Shown: positions 37,675-48,383, numbered from the stretch's first letter. The stretch is 64,000 nucleotides of DNA from Rickettsia endosymbiont of Lasioglossum villosulum (GCF_964026455.1 NZ_OZ032152.1:310001-374000), one strand, 5' to 3'. The notes: generated from the sequence alone by a model not told the origin. Numbers and translations: made by a program.

Positions 37675-38577
37675 ATGATACAAACCATTAGAATAGGGAC
37701 TAGAAAAAGTAAACTCGCTTTAACACAAACTAACCTAGTTATTGAGCAAATCAAAAAGCATTTTCCTAATATTAATTGTGAGATAGTAGAAATTACTACT
37801 AGCGGTGATTTGATCCAAAATAAACCTTTATATGATATAGGCGGTAAGGCTTTATTCTTGAAAGAAATAGAGCAGGCTTTGCTTGATAAAAAGGTTGATT
37901 TGGCTGTTCATTCTTTGAAAGATGTTCCAGGAATAATACCTGAAGATTTGAGTATTGCAGCTGTTTTAGAGCGGGAAGATTCAAGAGATGTGTTTGTTTG
38001 TCTAACACATAAATCCATCGAAGAACTGCCAAAAAATGCCGTAATAGGGACTTCTTCGGTACGCCGAAAATTATGTGTACAAAGAATAAGACCGGATTTA
38101 GAAATAATAGTGTTTAGGGGTAATGTTGACTCAAGAATCAATAAGCTAATTAATAAGGAAGTCGACGCAACCATACTTGCATATGCCGGCTTAAAAAGGC
38201 TTAATGCATTTAATCCGGAATATTGTCATTTGATAGAGCATTCGCAGATGTTGCCATGTATAGGGCAAGGTGTTATTGCGATTGAAATACGAAAAGATGA
38301 TCATGCTATGATTGAGATATGCAAACAAATTAACCACCTACCGACTTTTGAATTGGTAAAGCCGGAAAGAGCACTTTTAGAATATTTAGATGCAAATTGC
38401 CGCACGCCTATAGGTGCTTATTCGAAATATTTAGATAATGGTGATATACAAACCGATTTTATGCTTGGTAATCTCGATGGTAGTAAAATAGTTTCCCATA
38501 CAGAAATATCTAGCCCAAAAACCTCAAAAGAAGCAGGCATAAAAGCCGCTAAAATAATGTTAAGTAACCTCGAATAA
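37675..38577 (+). CDS. hemC: Hydroxymethylbilane synthase (porphobilinogen deaminase)
   Basis: Assembles four porphobilinogens into hydroxymethylbilane for heme synthesis. 300 residues; [16 protein letters not shown] start, [10 protein letters not shown] substrate loop, [10 protein letters not shown] arginine cluster, and the dipyrromethane cofactor Cys242 in [12 protein letters not shown]. Starts only 4 bases after the frameshifted LD-carboxypeptidase, so it may depend on the same promoter. Convergent with aspS. Intact. Confidence 0.97.
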   Translation: MIQTIRIGTRKSKLALTQTNLVIEQIKKHFPNINCEIVEITTSGDLIQNKPLYDIGGKALFLKEIEQALLDKKVDLAVHSLKDVPGIIPEDLSIAAVLEREDSRDVFVCLTHKSIEELPKNAVIGTSSVRRKLCVQRIRPDLEIIVFRGNVDSRINKLINKEVDATILAYAGLKRLNAFNPEYCHLIEHSQMLPCIGQGVIAIEIRKDDHAMIEICKQINHLPTFELVKPERALLEYLDANCRTPIGAYSKYLDNGDIQTDFMLGNLDGSKIVSHTEISSPKTSKEAGIKAAKIMLSNLE

Positions 38578-38861
38578 TCTATGAATTTTCAACAGTAAGA
38601 TGGTATTGTTACGTGGATCGGTTTTTCCGTCTGAGCTAAGGAAATTACGAAGTAATTGACGAAGCAATCCAGCTAAAAAATGCTAAAATTAGTTATTTTT
38701 TACTATTTTTCTGGATTGCCACGCGGTCTACGACCGCTCGCAATGACAGTTTTAATAATACTCCAATTTTCTCCGGACACTACTGTGCCTACGCGGGAAT
38801 GACATAGGATAATAACTGCCCGGTACTATAGTGCTATTGATGCGGTAATAACTATAAATCC
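38578..38861. repeat. Spacer made of repeats, ending in a MITE-like right end
   Basis: About 38640-38760 holds gaaattacgaagtaattgacg and ctggattgccacgcggtctac..cgctcgcaatgaca, related to the GTCATTGCGAGGA family. 38793-38828 reads cgggaatgacatag.. then aactgcccggtacta, the right end of the 7230-type element (reverse complement TAGTACCGGGCAGTT). No left end is visible, so it is truncated. Confidence 0.6.
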
Positions 38862-40670
38862 CTACTCTTTCTCCGCATTCTTTCTAGCAGATGGGGATAG
38901 CATGACACTTAGTTCTTTTAACGCCTTATCTTCTACGTAATTCGGAGCGTTCATTAATAAATCTTCGGCTTGCTGATTTAATGGAAAAGCGATTATCTCC
39001 CTTATATTAGTAGCTTCCGCAAGTAACATAACGATTCGGTCTATACCTGGAGCTATGCCGCCGTGTGGAGGAGCTCCAAATTTAAACGCTCTAATCATAC
39101 CGCCAAATCGTTTATCCACTTCTTCTTCACTATAACCAGCTATAGCAAATGCCTTATACGTTATCTCAGGCTTATGATTTCTAACAGCACCGCTAGAAAG
39201 CTCTATGCCATTACAAACAATATCATACTGATATGCGGTAAGCTCTAGCAACTCTTCGGTTGTTTTTGCGTTCTCAAGAGCTTCTAACCCACCCTGAGGC
39301 ATAGAAAACGGATTATGGCTAAAATCAATTTTACCGGTTTCTTCGTTTAGCTCATAAAATGGAAAATCGGTAATCCAGCAGAATTTAAAGCAATCTTTTT
39401 CAAGTAAATCTAGCTCATCAGCAAGTTTAATTCTTACCTTACCGGCAAGTTTAGCAGCTTTATCTTTCTTATCGCTAGCAAAAAATACCGCATCTCCATT
39501 GCTAATATTAGCAGTAGCCTTCAAATCTTCTAACTGCTGAGTGCTTAAGAATTTTGCAACTGGTCCTTTTGCTTCCCCGCTTTCGCTAAACTGAATATAG
39601 CCAAGTCCTCCAGCTCCCTCCGATATTGCGAATTCTATCATTTTATCGAAGAAACTACGAGGCTGACTTGCAGCACTTGGTGCAGGAATTGCTCGGACAA
39701 TACTACCTTTCTTGATATTTTCCCTAAAAATAGCAAAGTCTGAATCTCTAAAAATTTCCGTTACATCGGCAATAATAATAGGGTTACGTAAATCAGGCTT
39801 ATCAGAGCCGTATTTTAACATAGACTCATTATATGGAATGCGGATAAATGGTGCTTCTGATACTTTCTTATCTGTAAATTTAGTAAATAGCTCATACATT
39901 ATAGGCTCGATTGTGGTGAATATATCTTCTTGCGTAACAAACGACATTTCGATATCTAGCTGATAAAACTCGCCTGGTGACCTATCTGCTCTTGCGTCTT
40001 CATCACGAAAACATGGAGCGATTTGGAAATAGCGATCAAATCCCGATACCATCAATAGCTGCTTAAATTGTTGTGGTGCTTGCGGTAATGCATAAAACTT
40101 GCCTGGATGTAATCTACTTGGGACTAAGAAATCCCTTGCTCCCTCAGGTGAGCTAGCGGTAAGAATTGGTGTTTGAAATTCGGTAAAGCCTCTTGCAATC
40201 ATTAAATGATGAATATAAGAAATAATTTGTGAACGTAGCATTATATTATTATGCAACTTCTCACGTCTTAAATCTAAAAAGCGATGTTTAAGCCTTGAGT
40301 CTTCAGGTGCGTCTTTTTCCGTATTAATCACAAACGGCAGAGTATCAGCAGCTGATTCAACAATAAACTCACCAGCTAAAACTTCTATATGACCGGTAGG
40401 AAGTGTGTTATTAATAGTCTCTTCTGATCTTGCTACTACTTTCCCAACTACTGTTACAACTGACTCATAACGTAAACGGCTAGCATCGTCCATAAGCTGC
40501 GGATTTTGGTCGGTAAACACGATTTGTGTTATGCCATAATGATCACGTAAATCTACAAAAACTAGATTGCCATGATCTCTTCTTCTATGTACCCAACCAG
40601 ACAGTTTTACTTCAGTCCCAACATCGGAAATTTTTAATTCATTACAATTATGAGTTCTATATTTATGCAT
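38862..40670 (-). CDS. aspS: Aspartyl-tRNA synthetase
   Basis: A 602-residue class IIb synthetase. N-terminal OB-fold ([26 protein letters not shown]), motif 2 [19 protein letters not shown], motif 3 [14 protein letters not shown] and the bacterial GAD insert between motifs 2 and 3. In organisms without an AsnRS this enzyme usually also charges tRNA-Asn and is paired with GatCAB; non-discrimination cannot be read from the sequence. Intact, convergent with hemC. Confidence 0.97.
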   Translation of the reverse strand: MHKYRTHNCNELKISDVGTEVKLSGWVHRRRDHGNLVFVDLRDHYGITQIVFTDQNPQLMDDASRLRYESVVTVVGKVVARSEETINNTLPTGHIEVLAGEFIVESAADTLPFVINTEKDAPEDSRLKHRFLDLRREKLHNNIMLRSQIISYIHHLMIARGFTEFQTPILTASSPEGARDFLVPSRLHPGKFYALPQAPQQFKQLLMVSGFDRYFQIAPCFRDEDARADRSPGEFYQLDIEMSFVTQEDIFTTIEPIMYELFTKFTDKKVSEAPFIRIPYNESMLKYGSDKPDLRNPIIIADVTEIFRDSDFAIFRENIKKGSIVRAIPAPSAASQPRSFFDKMIEFAISEGAGGLGYIQFSESGEAKGPVAKFLSTQQLEDLKATANISNGDAVFFASDKKDKAAKLAGKVRIKLADELDLLEKDCFKFCWITDFPFYELNEETGKIDFSHNPFSMPQGGLEALENAKTTEELLELTAYQYDIVCNGIELSSGAVRNHKPEITYKAFAIAGYSEEEVDKRFGGMIRAFKFGAPPHGGIAPGIDRIVMLLAEATNIREIIAFPLNQQAEDLLMNAPNYVEDKALKELSVMLSPSARKNAEKE

Positions 40671-40734
40671 TTTATCTTTGTTTTTTAAATCAACTCACTA
40701 TAATCAAAATAGCTAAATCCTGCAATAAAATTAT

Positions 40735-40900
40735 CTAGGTTCTGTGAAAGGTTCTAATTGATTTTGAGTTTTGAACTATTTTTTAGCGAAAATTAATAAG
40801 ATTTTTGACGGAATAGTTATTCATATTTCAAAAAAATCTTGTAATTTGCAGCAAAAAAGAGTCAAAATTAAATCTTTTTAGAAATCTTCACAGAGCCTAG
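40735..40900. mobile_element. Short element with CTAGGYTCTGTGAA inverted ends
   Basis: CTAGGTTCTGTGAA (40735-40748) and the reverse complement of CTAGGCTCTGTGAA (40887-40900) bracket 138 bases of AT-rich, non-coding DNA; 13 of 14 end bases pair. The right end carries the TAG that ends mipZ. It looks like a non-autonomous insertion element. No transposase and no second copy seen in this window. Confidence 0.6.
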
Positions 40901-41685
40901 GATACAAAAGTAATATTTAGGAATTTTAAGAAATTTTTTAGTTCCTGACGAGCAACTATATGTGAGCTGTTAAATGCTCGGTCATAATTTGCGACTTTTA
41001 AATCAAGTAGAGTTAAACCTTGCAGAAATAACTCTCTATATATTACACGTTCACTAAAACCATCAGCGAGTTTAAAATTGATTCTTTTAGCAAGCTTGTT
41101 CAATACGTTACTAACACGTCTTTTATTTAGAGCATCAAGGTTACTTAAACGATTACGCAAAATTATCCAATCTATACTCCCTCTATCACGACTAGCACGC
41201 TGCATTTTCTGTTCCCATATCATTTGGCTATAGATTGAGGGGCTGATAATTTCATCTTTATTGTCAACTTTTGCTATTACGTCTAAATCTAAAAAGCTAT
41301 CATTTATCGGCGTAATAATGGTGTCAGCATAAGAATGAGCAAGCCTTGATAAAGCAGTATGGCTACCAGGCGTATCGATTACTATATAATCAGCATCCAT
41401 ATTATCCTTTAATATCTGCTCAAAACTATTTGCTTGCTCTTCTTCAGAACTTTCTTTGACATGGAAATGCTTTGGTACTAATACCGGTTTGTCAGGGTTT
41501 TGCTCATTATACAAATCTCGATTTTTTAGGTAATTAGTTAAAGAGCTTTGGCGAGAATCAGTATCAATACTTACAACTGAATATTTTTGATAAAGTAGTG
41601 CCACTATTAAATGGATAGAGCAGGTTGTTTTACCTGCCCCACCTTTTTCATTACCTATAACAAATATATAAGGCTTACTGCTCAT
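40897..41685 (-). CDS. mipZ: Division-plane positioning ATPase MipZ
   Basis: A 262-residue ParA/MinD-superfamily ATPase: deviant Walker A NEKGGAGKTTCSIH, Walker A' IDTDSRQ, then VIDTPGSHTALSRLAHSYAD and TPINDSFLDLDVIAKVD. The blocks WIILRNRLSNLDALNKRRV and GFSERVIYRELFLQGLTLLDL are characteristic of MipZ, which forms a ParB-centred gradient that inhibits FtsZ away from midcell. It overlaps pepA by 11 bases. The stop codon lies in the end of a short inverted-repeat element, so the natural C-terminus may have been altered by a few residues. Confidence 0.93.
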   Translation of the reverse strand: MSSKPYIFVIGNEKGGAGKTTCSIHLIVALLYQKYSVVSIDTDSRQSSLTNYLKNRDLYNEQNPDKPVLVPKHFHVKESSEEEQANSFEQILKDNMDADYIVIDTPGSHTALSRLAHSYADTIITPINDSFLDLDVIAKVDNKDEIISPSIYSQMIWEQKMQRASRDRGSIDWIILRNRLSNLDALNKRRVSNVLNKLAKRINFKLADGFSERVIYRELFLQGLTLLDLKVANYDRAFNSSHIVARQELKNFLKFLNITFVS

Positions 41686-43183
41686 AATTTTCCTTTATAA
41701 ATTTCTCAAGTAGCCTTACACCATAACCTACAGCACCCTTCGGGCCAAGCGATGAGGGTTTATTGCTATTTGCAACGCCTGCTATATCTAAATGTGCCCA
41801 TTCTACCCCTTCTTGAATAAAACGTTTGATAAAATGAGCAGCGGTAGAACTTCCAGCAGCTCCTGGCACATTACCGATATTTGCCATATCAGCTATGTCG
41901 GAGTTAATCATTGCATCATAATCTTCATGAAGCGGCATTCTCCATAATTTTTCATTTACTTCTTCACCAGCTTTTATTAGCTTATCAGCAAGCTCATCAT
42001 TATTAGAAAAACAACCAGCATATGTAGGACCTAAAGAAACGACTATAGCACCGGTTAACGTCGCAACGTCAATCACGCATTTAGGTTTGAATTTTTCTTG
42101 TGCATACCAAACAGCATCAGCAAGAACTAAACGCCCCTCTGCATCGGTATTTAAAACTTCAGCAGTTTGACCTGACATAGTAGTTACAACATCCCCAGGA
42201 CGCTGTGCATTACCTGATGGCATATTTTCAACGAGCCCTACAACACCTACGATATTTACCGGCAATTCTTGACTAGCAACCGCAATCATAGTACCAACTA
42301 CTGCGGCAGAACCACACATGTCATATCTCATTAAATGCATATTATTTGATGGTTTTAGAGATATACCTCCTGTATCAAAAATAACTCCTTTTCCGACTAG
42401 AGCAATATAAGGAGCCTCTTTGCTTGCACCTTGATATTCCATTACCACTAGCTTTGATTCATTTTGTGAACCTTGACCAACTCCAAGAAGAGCACCCATG
42501 CCAAGATTTTTCATTTCTCTTTCACCAAGAATAGAAACATCGACATTTAATTCTTCTAGTGTTTCTGCTATTCTTTCAGCATATATTTGTGGAGTTTTAA
42601 TATTTGATGGTTCATTACTAATATCTCTTGTGAAAAAGACCCCTTCAGCAATTAATTTTTTAACTTCAAACAACTTTGCTGCTTCTACGTTATTATCTGT
42701 AGAGATTTCAAATGATTCTACAACAAACTTATCTGCTTCTTTTAAAGTAGTTCTATATTTATCGAATCTGTAGGAAGCAAGTAACGCACCACTAGCAATT
42801 AAAGATGCAACAAGCGATGATGTAAAGCTGCTTATTCTATTCTTAATTTTTAAGCCAATAGTAGCGATTTTAGCATTAGTAGCATTTTGTAGGATTTTAC
42901 CCGCTAATTCTTCAATCTTAACCTCAGTTAGTTTTTCTTCACTTCCAAGCCCTGCTAATACTAAATATTTTACTTCCCCTGACTTAACAACAGAAGGAAT
43001 AATTTTGATCTGCCCATATTTACCAGTAAATTGTAATTTATTGGCAATAGTCTTGGAGATCAAACCATGATGTTGTTGGTCAAGGTTTATTAGTTCACTA
43101 TCAAGTTTTAATTTGTCATCAATAAACACTATTAATGCTTGAGTATTTAATGATTCTTCCTCAGTAAATTTTACATGTAGCAT
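41675..43183 (-). CDS. pepA: Leucyl aminopeptidase (M17)
   Basis: A 502-residue cytosolic M17 aminopeptidase. The metal- and substrate-binding blocks are GKGVIFDTGGISLKPS, MRYDMCGSAAVVG, and the signature NTDAEGRLVLADAVWYAQ, followed by DVATLTGAIVVSLG. Catalytic Lys and Arg are those in GKGVIFDTGGIS and EGRLVL. It overlaps mipZ by 11 bases (one transcript). It is divergent from the 357-residue orphan gene, with 160 bases between. Intact. Confidence 0.97.
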   Translation of the reverse strand: MLHVKFTEEESLNTQALIVFIDDKLKLDSELINLDQQHHGLISKTIANKLQFTGKYGQIKIIPSVVKSGEVKYLVLAGLGSEEKLTEVKIEELAGKILQNATNAKIATIGLKIKNRISSFTSSLVASLIASGALLASYRFDKYRTTLKEADKFVVESFEISTDNNVEAAKLFEVKKLIAEGVFFTRDISNEPSNIKTPQIYAERIAETLEELNVDVSILGEREMKNLGMGALLGVGQGSQNESKLVVMEYQGASKEAPYIALVGKGVIFDTGGISLKPSNNMHLMRYDMCGSAAVVGTMIAVASQELPVNIVGVVGLVENMPSGNAQRPGDVVTTMSGQTAEVLNTDAEGRLVLADAVWYAQEKFKPKCVIDVATLTGAIVVSLGPTYAGCFSNNDELADKLIKAGEEVNEKLWRMPLHEDYDAMINSDIADMANIGNVPGAAGSSTAAHFIKRFIQEGVEWAHLDIAGVANSNKPSSLGPKGAVGYGVRLLEKFIKENYEQ

Positions 43184-43282
43184 ATTTATTTTTCCTTATT
43201 AACATTTTCCTAGATAATTCTATTTATCTTATGAAACTTTGCAAGTATTAATTGCCTATAGAGAAACCAAATTAAAAACTAA

Positions 43283-43311
43283 TTGACATAATTTAACGTT
43301 TTTTATATTTT
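43283..43311 (+). promoter_or_regulatory. Putative sigma-70 promoter
   Basis: TTGACA (43283-43288), a 17-base spacer and TATTTT (43306-43311), about 33 bases upstream of the next ATG. Confidence 0.5.
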
Positions 43312-43343
43312 TTGCCTAGTAATAATTAAAATTAAGTAATTTA

Positions 43344-44417
43344 ATGCTGAGTCTAGAAGCTAAAACCTTTTTACACATTGAAAATAGATATAAAGAAATA
43401 AAAGAATTTCATAATGTTTATGATCTTACACCTCATCCAACAAGATATAATATTCTTAAATACACATTAAAATTCATTTCTTTACCATTTATAATAGCTA
43501 TTCAAGCTATAAAATTTGTTACATTAGATACTGTTTCACTTACATATTTAAACATTGGTAATACTCTTTTAAAAAAAATAAATAAAAGCATTGAAAAGAA
43601 AATAAAAGAAGGTTCATGTAAAGAAACTGATGACAATATCCCGAAAATTGTTGAATATATATTAAAAAAATATGAAGAAAAGCCTGAATTAATAGAGCAG
43701 CCTAAATTTTCATTGTTACAAAATTTTATAATAAAAGTTAAAAAATATGTACCATTCGCTTCAAAACTTATAAATTTCTGGGATAATGGGGGAGTAAAGC
43801 ATTCTGAGGAAATGGTAGAGAAACAAGAATTAGTCGAAATCATTTATAAGAAAATTGTTTCTGCAATATATATGGCAGGTAAGAATGGTGAAACAATGGA
43901 AACGGAAGATGTAAAAAAACTTTTTCCTGAAGTAGATTTTAAAGAATTTGAAGAAAAAGTTGAGTTGGTTAATACCGAAGCAGTCAAAATAAAAGATAAC
44001 AACCCGGTATCTTTACCATGTAGTCAACCGCCTATTATCCTAGAATCTGAAGAAGTTGAGGTTACTACTGGCTCTGATGATATCATAGAAATTCCAGCAG
44101 AACCGGCTATTGCTATTCCAAATAATACTATAAACCCGCTAGTAAATCTAATGATGCTGAAAGCGGTATATGATGGAATAAATCGAGTACAGCAAGGAAT
44201 GGCTGAATTTTATCAGGAGCAGGTAGCTATAGAAAATGATATAGAAATTCAAAATGCACTTTTTGATGAATTTTGTCAAGAACAGTGGGCTATAGAAAAA
44301 AGCATGAAAATTGAAAATGCCCCTATTCCATATTACATAGAGCCGCACCAATATTATGGTTATGATAATGCTCTTTTAGGAAATAATTATATCCCACAAG
44401 CAATAGCATGTTGTTGA
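43344..44417 (+). CDS. Hypothetical protein with C-terminal duplicated motif
   Basis: A 357-residue protein I do not recognise. An amphipathic or hydrophobic segment near residues 33-65 (YTLKFISLPFIIAIQAIKFV) may contact membrane. A Lys/Glu-rich middle is followed by an acidic Pro/Val region (EVEVTTGSDDIIEIPAEPAI). Near the end, EFYQEQVAIENDIEIQNALF is imperfectly repeated as EFCQEQWAIEKSMKIENAPI, and the tail is Tyr-rich. A promoter-like sequence lies just upstream. No homologous neighbour in the window. Confidence 0.65.
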   Translation: MLSLEAKTFLHIENRYKEIKEFHNVYDLTPHPTRYNILKYTLKFISLPFIIAIQAIKFVTLDTVSLTYLNIGNTLLKKINKSIEKKIKEGSCKETDDNIPKIVEYILKKYEEKPELIEQPKFSLLQNFIIKVKKYVPFASKLINFWDNGGVKHSEEMVEKQELVEIIYKKIVSAIYMAGKNGETMETEDVKKLFPEVDFKEFEEKVELVNTEAVKIKDNNPVSLPCSQPPIILESEEVEVTTGSDDIIEIPAEPAIAIPNNTINPLVNLMMLKAVYDGINRVQQGMAEFYQEQVAIENDIEIQNALFDEFCQEQWAIEKSMKIENAPIPYYIEPHQYYGYDNALLGNNYIPQAIACC

Positions 44418-44971
44418 AAATTTAACGTCATTGTGAGAGAAAACTGACATTATTACATGGCTCACCCCCACTCCTGTCACCCCGTGATTTATTCACGAGG
44501 TCCAGTTAAAAATGTCAATATTGTTGATATTTTTAGTTGTTTTTTAGATTCCGTGGTGGCATTGTTGCGTAGATCAAAACACGTGTTCGGTGTCATACCG
44601 TGGCTTGACCACGGTATCCAGAAAAACAACTTTTTATACTAATAATATTAGTATTTTTTAGCTGGACCTAGTTCCCAAGCCACGGGGTGCATTGTTGTGT
44701 GGATTGAGAGTCGTCATTGCGAGGAAATTACGAAGTAATTGACGAAGCAAGGAAGTAAAAAAATGCTAACTTTATAACATTTTTTATTATTTTTTTCTGG
44801 ATTGCCACGCTCCTTGCAGTCGCGTAGCTCAGACGATTTGGTATCCACGCAACAATGCCTCCACGGCATGACTACCTTAGGATGTTTTTCAATGCATGCG
44901 GACAAGCCTCTGCGGGGATAACACAAAACACTTTTTTCAAACTATACACAAAGCTTGTGAGAGAGTTAAAC
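44418..44971. repeat. Repeat-dense spacer of about 550 bases
   Basis: Contains at least three repeat units in series: 44465-44700 (tgtcaccccgtgatttattc, gtggcttgaccacggtat, actaataatattagta, ctagttcccaagccacgg), then 44713-44850 (gtcattgcgaggaaattacg ... ctggattgccacgctccttg), then 44850-44930 (gcatgactacct, atgcatgcggacaagcctct). No real gene is present; short open frames over it encode repeat-derived text such as HPHSCHPVIY. Confidence 0.7.
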
Positions 44972-47830
44972 CTACAACTTAACTTTTAATTTAACAAAAC
45001 CTTGGTGGCTTTTATACTTCTTTTGTAAGTGACAATTATACTCGACTAATACACTTATATTACCTTTTTCAGCTAAAATATTAGCACCGATATTGTAGCC
45101 AATTTTAGGTTGTTTTGGTAATGCAACAATTTCAGTAACTTCTCTATCTCTCCATTTTATTTTAGCCTCAAGTTTGTTATTTTTGTTGTTAAAATAATTC
45201 TCTACAGAAGCCATAATTGTTGGTGTAATGCTTACTGCTCCTATTTTCTGTGGAGCTAACGATACATTACCGCCTACAATACTAGACCATATATTTTGCT
45301 TTTTAGAGGCAATACTTAAATGCTGAATACCAGCTCCGCTTTCTTGATAAGTACCATCTTTAATATAACCATATCTTATCCCGATATTTGGAGTGAAGCT
45401 CACTTTATTGCCGATAAGATAATTATAACTTAATAAACTTTCAAAATTATAATTATTATTCTTATATTTACCGTTTGCAATAGTGCCTAAGCGGTTGATC
45501 TTACTCTTTACAATATTATGGTTATAAGCAAACATACCTTGGATCATAAAGTTTTTTGGCAACTCTTTTTGACCATATAAAGCTATGATATGACTATCGA
45601 CATTAGTATTTAATTTACCGCCGTTAGATTTAAACTTTGAATCTAGTCTAGTATAAGCGATACCGACTAAATCTTTATCATTATCAGATCCAATATCAAA
45701 ACCGATAGTACCACCGGAAGTATGCCCTCTATACCCTATAAAACCTTTTTGAGTACCTTGCTTACTGATTCCATAAGTTCCTGATATCCAAAAACCTTTA
45801 TCAAGCACTCTTTCATCTTCATCACCGGCAGCAACTCCAGTAAAACTATTTATTCTGCTAGATACAGTACCTTTGCTTACAGTATAAATGTCTTGAGTTG
45901 AATTAAAAATCGTTGCGACTACTTTCTCATCTTCTTTTACTGCTACCTGCATTGTCGCTACTTCTAAAGCTTCAATTCTTGCTTCTTCTGCACGTTTTGT
46001 CTCGAAGATAACAAATTCTTCTTTAGCTTTTTCCTCTTTATCTAATTCTTCTGCTTCTTTAAAAGATTCACTGCTTCCAGTTTGTTCTTGATCTTGTCTT
46101 CGGTTTTCACCTTGAGTTTGATTTTGTGCTTGCAGATGAACTTGATTTTGACCCTGCTCCTGTAGTCCTCTTAATTTTAATATTACCGTCCTTAGATCCC
46201 CATTCTCTCTTAATAATTCTGCCATTTGTGCTTGTAGTATTTGCACGGCTTCATTTTCCGGTAAAACTATTACCTCCTTTGCTTCTACATTTCCTTGGCG
46301 AGTTATTACTCGTGCTACAGGTACTGGATTTGGAGATAAATCAGGAATTATCGGATTTGCTTCAATTCCTGTTCCAAATTTATCCGTTGTGATATTTTCT
46401 ATTGTTCCGTCTGCTCTTTCAATTGTAAGTCTAGTATCATTTATAAGATTGGCTCTCTCCATATTATCTATATATGCAATAACAGCTCTTCTTTTTGCAT
46501 CCTTTATTAATTCTTCTTCATATATATTATATTTAACTTGTGTAACACCAGGTTGTGGTTTAAATGGAGAGCGTATATACTCAGATTCCTCGCCATAATT
46601 ATCAACAACTAAGTTAGCCATCTTATCATCATATTGCTGTTGAGTAAGGTTACCATTTTGGAATTGATGAGTTAAAAGATCCATATCATTTTTAATCATT
46701 AATGCTTTCTCTTGATAAGCTAATACCATTCCTCTTCCATCTTTTATAGCATTAATTTCTGCTTGTGTTAGATATTTCTTATACTCATTTTTTTCTTCTG
46801 ATTTATCAACGACATTATCATAATATAAAGTATAATTGTTACGTTCTTGGTGACGTGGAACTTGAATATTTTCAACAGCTTTTACTATATCGACACCATT
46901 TATTACTTCTGTTCTAATATCTTCTTTCAAATTTTTTAGTAATACTTCTTTTTCACGAAGTTGATCAAGTGTTAAGTCCTTATCTCTAAATGCTCTAATC
47001 CCCTGTAGTTCAAAAGTTCTTCCTGCTTCAATAAGTTTATCAGTAACATCTATTTCTTTAATTATATTATCTCTTACATGAAAATATTTTATTTTATAAT
47101 TATCACCTACAGTAAAGCTACTTTTATATCCAATTGTAGGATTAACATTAATTGGTTTTACTTGAACTGGTGGAAGAACTTTATTAGGGTTTACCGGGAT
47201 ATTGATTATATCATCTTTATTATAGTGCCAGTCATTTGCCTTTATTGTTTCAAGTATTTGTACTTTTCGAGCTAATGTTAATGGTGAATTATTTTCTTTT
47301 ACTTTATTTAAGGTTCTTTCTATTTCTTTTCTTATATTTTCATTCAGAGCTTCTCTTAATATAGGTTTAAAGAAGCGAATACCATCAAAATTATCATTAG
47401 CTCCTGTAATTTCTGGGTTTATTGCTACATGCGGTACAAATCCTCCTATTTTAATAGTATTCATAATTATATTTCTTGCAGCTCTTTCTGCTTCTCTTTC
47501 AGCTGCAGACCTTAATACGTTCTGACCTTTTGCAGCTTCATTTCGAGCATTTAGCTTTGCCTCCACTACTTTTTCATCAATTATCTTTCCTTGTTCATCT
47601 CTTAAAATAGGTTTTAAATTTTTTCTTCCTTTTAATGCTGCATTAGTACCGACTGCTGCCATATTATTAAAAGCTTCAACGTCCATACCTTTTTTAATAA
47701 CACGCTTACGAGCTTTTTTAATATCCGCCTCTGCTGTAGCTTGAGCTTCTAGATTTATACCGGTTAATATAGTAGTTGCAGCACAAATTAAAATTAATTT
47801 AGAAAAGTTTTTTGATTTTGTATTAGACAT
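44972..47830 (-). CDS. Sca-type autotransporter surface protein
   Basis: About 952 residues. Signal peptide (SKLILICAATTILTGINLEAQA, cleavage near AQA/TAEAD), a long charged passenger rich in Lys/Glu/Asn helices, a Gln-rich stretch (GQNQVHLQAQNQTQGENRR) near residue 570, and a C-terminal autotransporter beta-barrel of about 260 residues with alternating strands ending in FVKLKVKL. This is the layout of Rickettsia surface cell antigens; I cannot say which numbered Sca it is. I chose ATG 47830, with AGGGG 10 bases upstream, over a GTG at 47842. A perfect-consensus promoter is at 47907-47934. Confidence 0.9.
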   Translation of the reverse strand: MSNTKSKNFSKLILICAATTILTGINLEAQATAEADIKKARKRVIKKGMDVEAFNNMAAVGTNAALKGRKNLKPILRDEQGKIIDEKVVEAKLNARNEAAKGQNVLRSAAEREAERAARNIIMNTIKIGGFVPHVAINPEITGANDNFDGIRFFKPILREALNENIRKEIERTLNKVKENNSPLTLARKVQILETIKANDWHYNKDDIINIPVNPNKVLPPVQVKPINVNPTIGYKSSFTVGDNYKIKYFHVRDNIIKEIDVTDKLIEAGRTFELQGIRAFRDKDLTLDQLREKEVLLKNLKEDIRTEVINGVDIVKAVENIQVPRHQERNNYTLYYDNVVDKSEEKNEYKKYLTQAEINAIKDGRGMVLAYQEKALMIKNDMDLLTHQFQNGNLTQQQYDDKMANLVVDNYGEESEYIRSPFKPQPGVTQVKYNIYEEELIKDAKRRAVIAYIDNMERANLINDTRLTIERADGTIENITTDKFGTGIEANPIIPDLSPNPVPVARVITRQGNVEAKEVIVLPENEAVQILQAQMAELLRENGDLRTVILKLRGLQEQGQNQVHLQAQNQTQGENRRQDQEQTGSSESFKEAEELDKEEKAKEEFVIFETKRAEEARIEALEVATMQVAVKEDEKVVATIFNSTQDIYTVSKGTVSSRINSFTGVAAGDEDERVLDKGFWISGTYGISKQGTQKGFIGYRGHTSGGTIGFDIGSDNDKDLVGIAYTRLDSKFKSNGGKLNTNVDSHIIALYGQKELPKNFMIQGMFAYNHNIVKSKINRLGTIANGKYKNNNYNFESLLSYNYLIGNKVSFTPNIGIRYGYIKDGTYQESGAGIQHLSIASKKQNIWSSIVGGNVSLAPQKIGAVSITPTIMASVENYFNNKNNKLEAKIKWRDREVTEIVALPKQPKIGYNIGANILAEKGNISVLVEYNCHLQKKYKSHQGFVKLKVKL

Positions 47831-47906
47831 AATATTCAGCACCCCTTAATAAATAATTATTAATTATAATTTAAAAATATTAGTATTTTAGTTACTATTA
47901 ATGGAA

Positions 47907-47934
47907 ATTATACACGAAAAAAATATTATGTCAA
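47907..47934 (-). promoter_or_regulatory. Consensus sigma-70 promoter for the autotransporter
   Basis: On the minus strand: TTGACA (47934-47929), a 16-base spacer and TATAAT (47912-47907), about 75 bases upstream of the autotransporter start. Both boxes match the consensus perfectly, which suggests strong expression. Confidence 0.7.
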
Positions 47935-48383
47935 AAAATTTTTATTGAAATTATATAAGATAATATGTAGGGTATTTGTACCTTTAATATTTCAAGCTTT
48001 GGAAGTTGTAGTAAAATGATTTGAACGCATGTAGCAAATTATTCGTTGTCTCGTCTATTGTTATAGGTTCTACCCTCACGCCTGTCATAAAATTTAACTA
48101 AGTTTACTATACATTTCGGGATTCGCCTGTGTTCAACTATTCTTGTATACCTAGCTGGCATTGCCCACGTGGGGCTTTGTTGCATAGATCACTTCCCCCT
48201 GTCACCCCGTGGCTTGTCCACGGGGTCCAGAAAACAACTTTTAATACTAGTAATTTTAGTATTTTAAGCTGAATCCCGCTACAAGTGAGCTAGATGACAC
48301 AAGGGAAAAATCGATCCACGCGGGCAATGTCTCCTCGTAATGACGAAAAAATCAAACTATGCAACAACTGCCTCTATAGAATA
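47935..48383. repeat. Spacer with degenerate palindromic elements
   Basis: 47978-48150 begins gtacctttaatatttcaagc and later has tacatttcgggattcgcctg, a decayed copy of the element at 20400-20530. 48160-48350 contains ggcattgcccacgtggggctt, tcaccccgtggcttgtccacgggg (hairpin) and gatccacgcgggcaatgtctcc, matching the spacers after leuS and at 17583. No gene is seen in this stretch. Confidence 0.6.

Noticed and set aside
44457..44642. 61-codon frame in the repeat spacer
   Set aside because: Made entirely of palindromic-repeat text; no ribosome site and no gene-like neighbours.
46126..46598. Plus-strand frames over the autotransporter
   Set aside because: They are shadows of the low-complexity Gln/Glu-rich passenger on the other strand.
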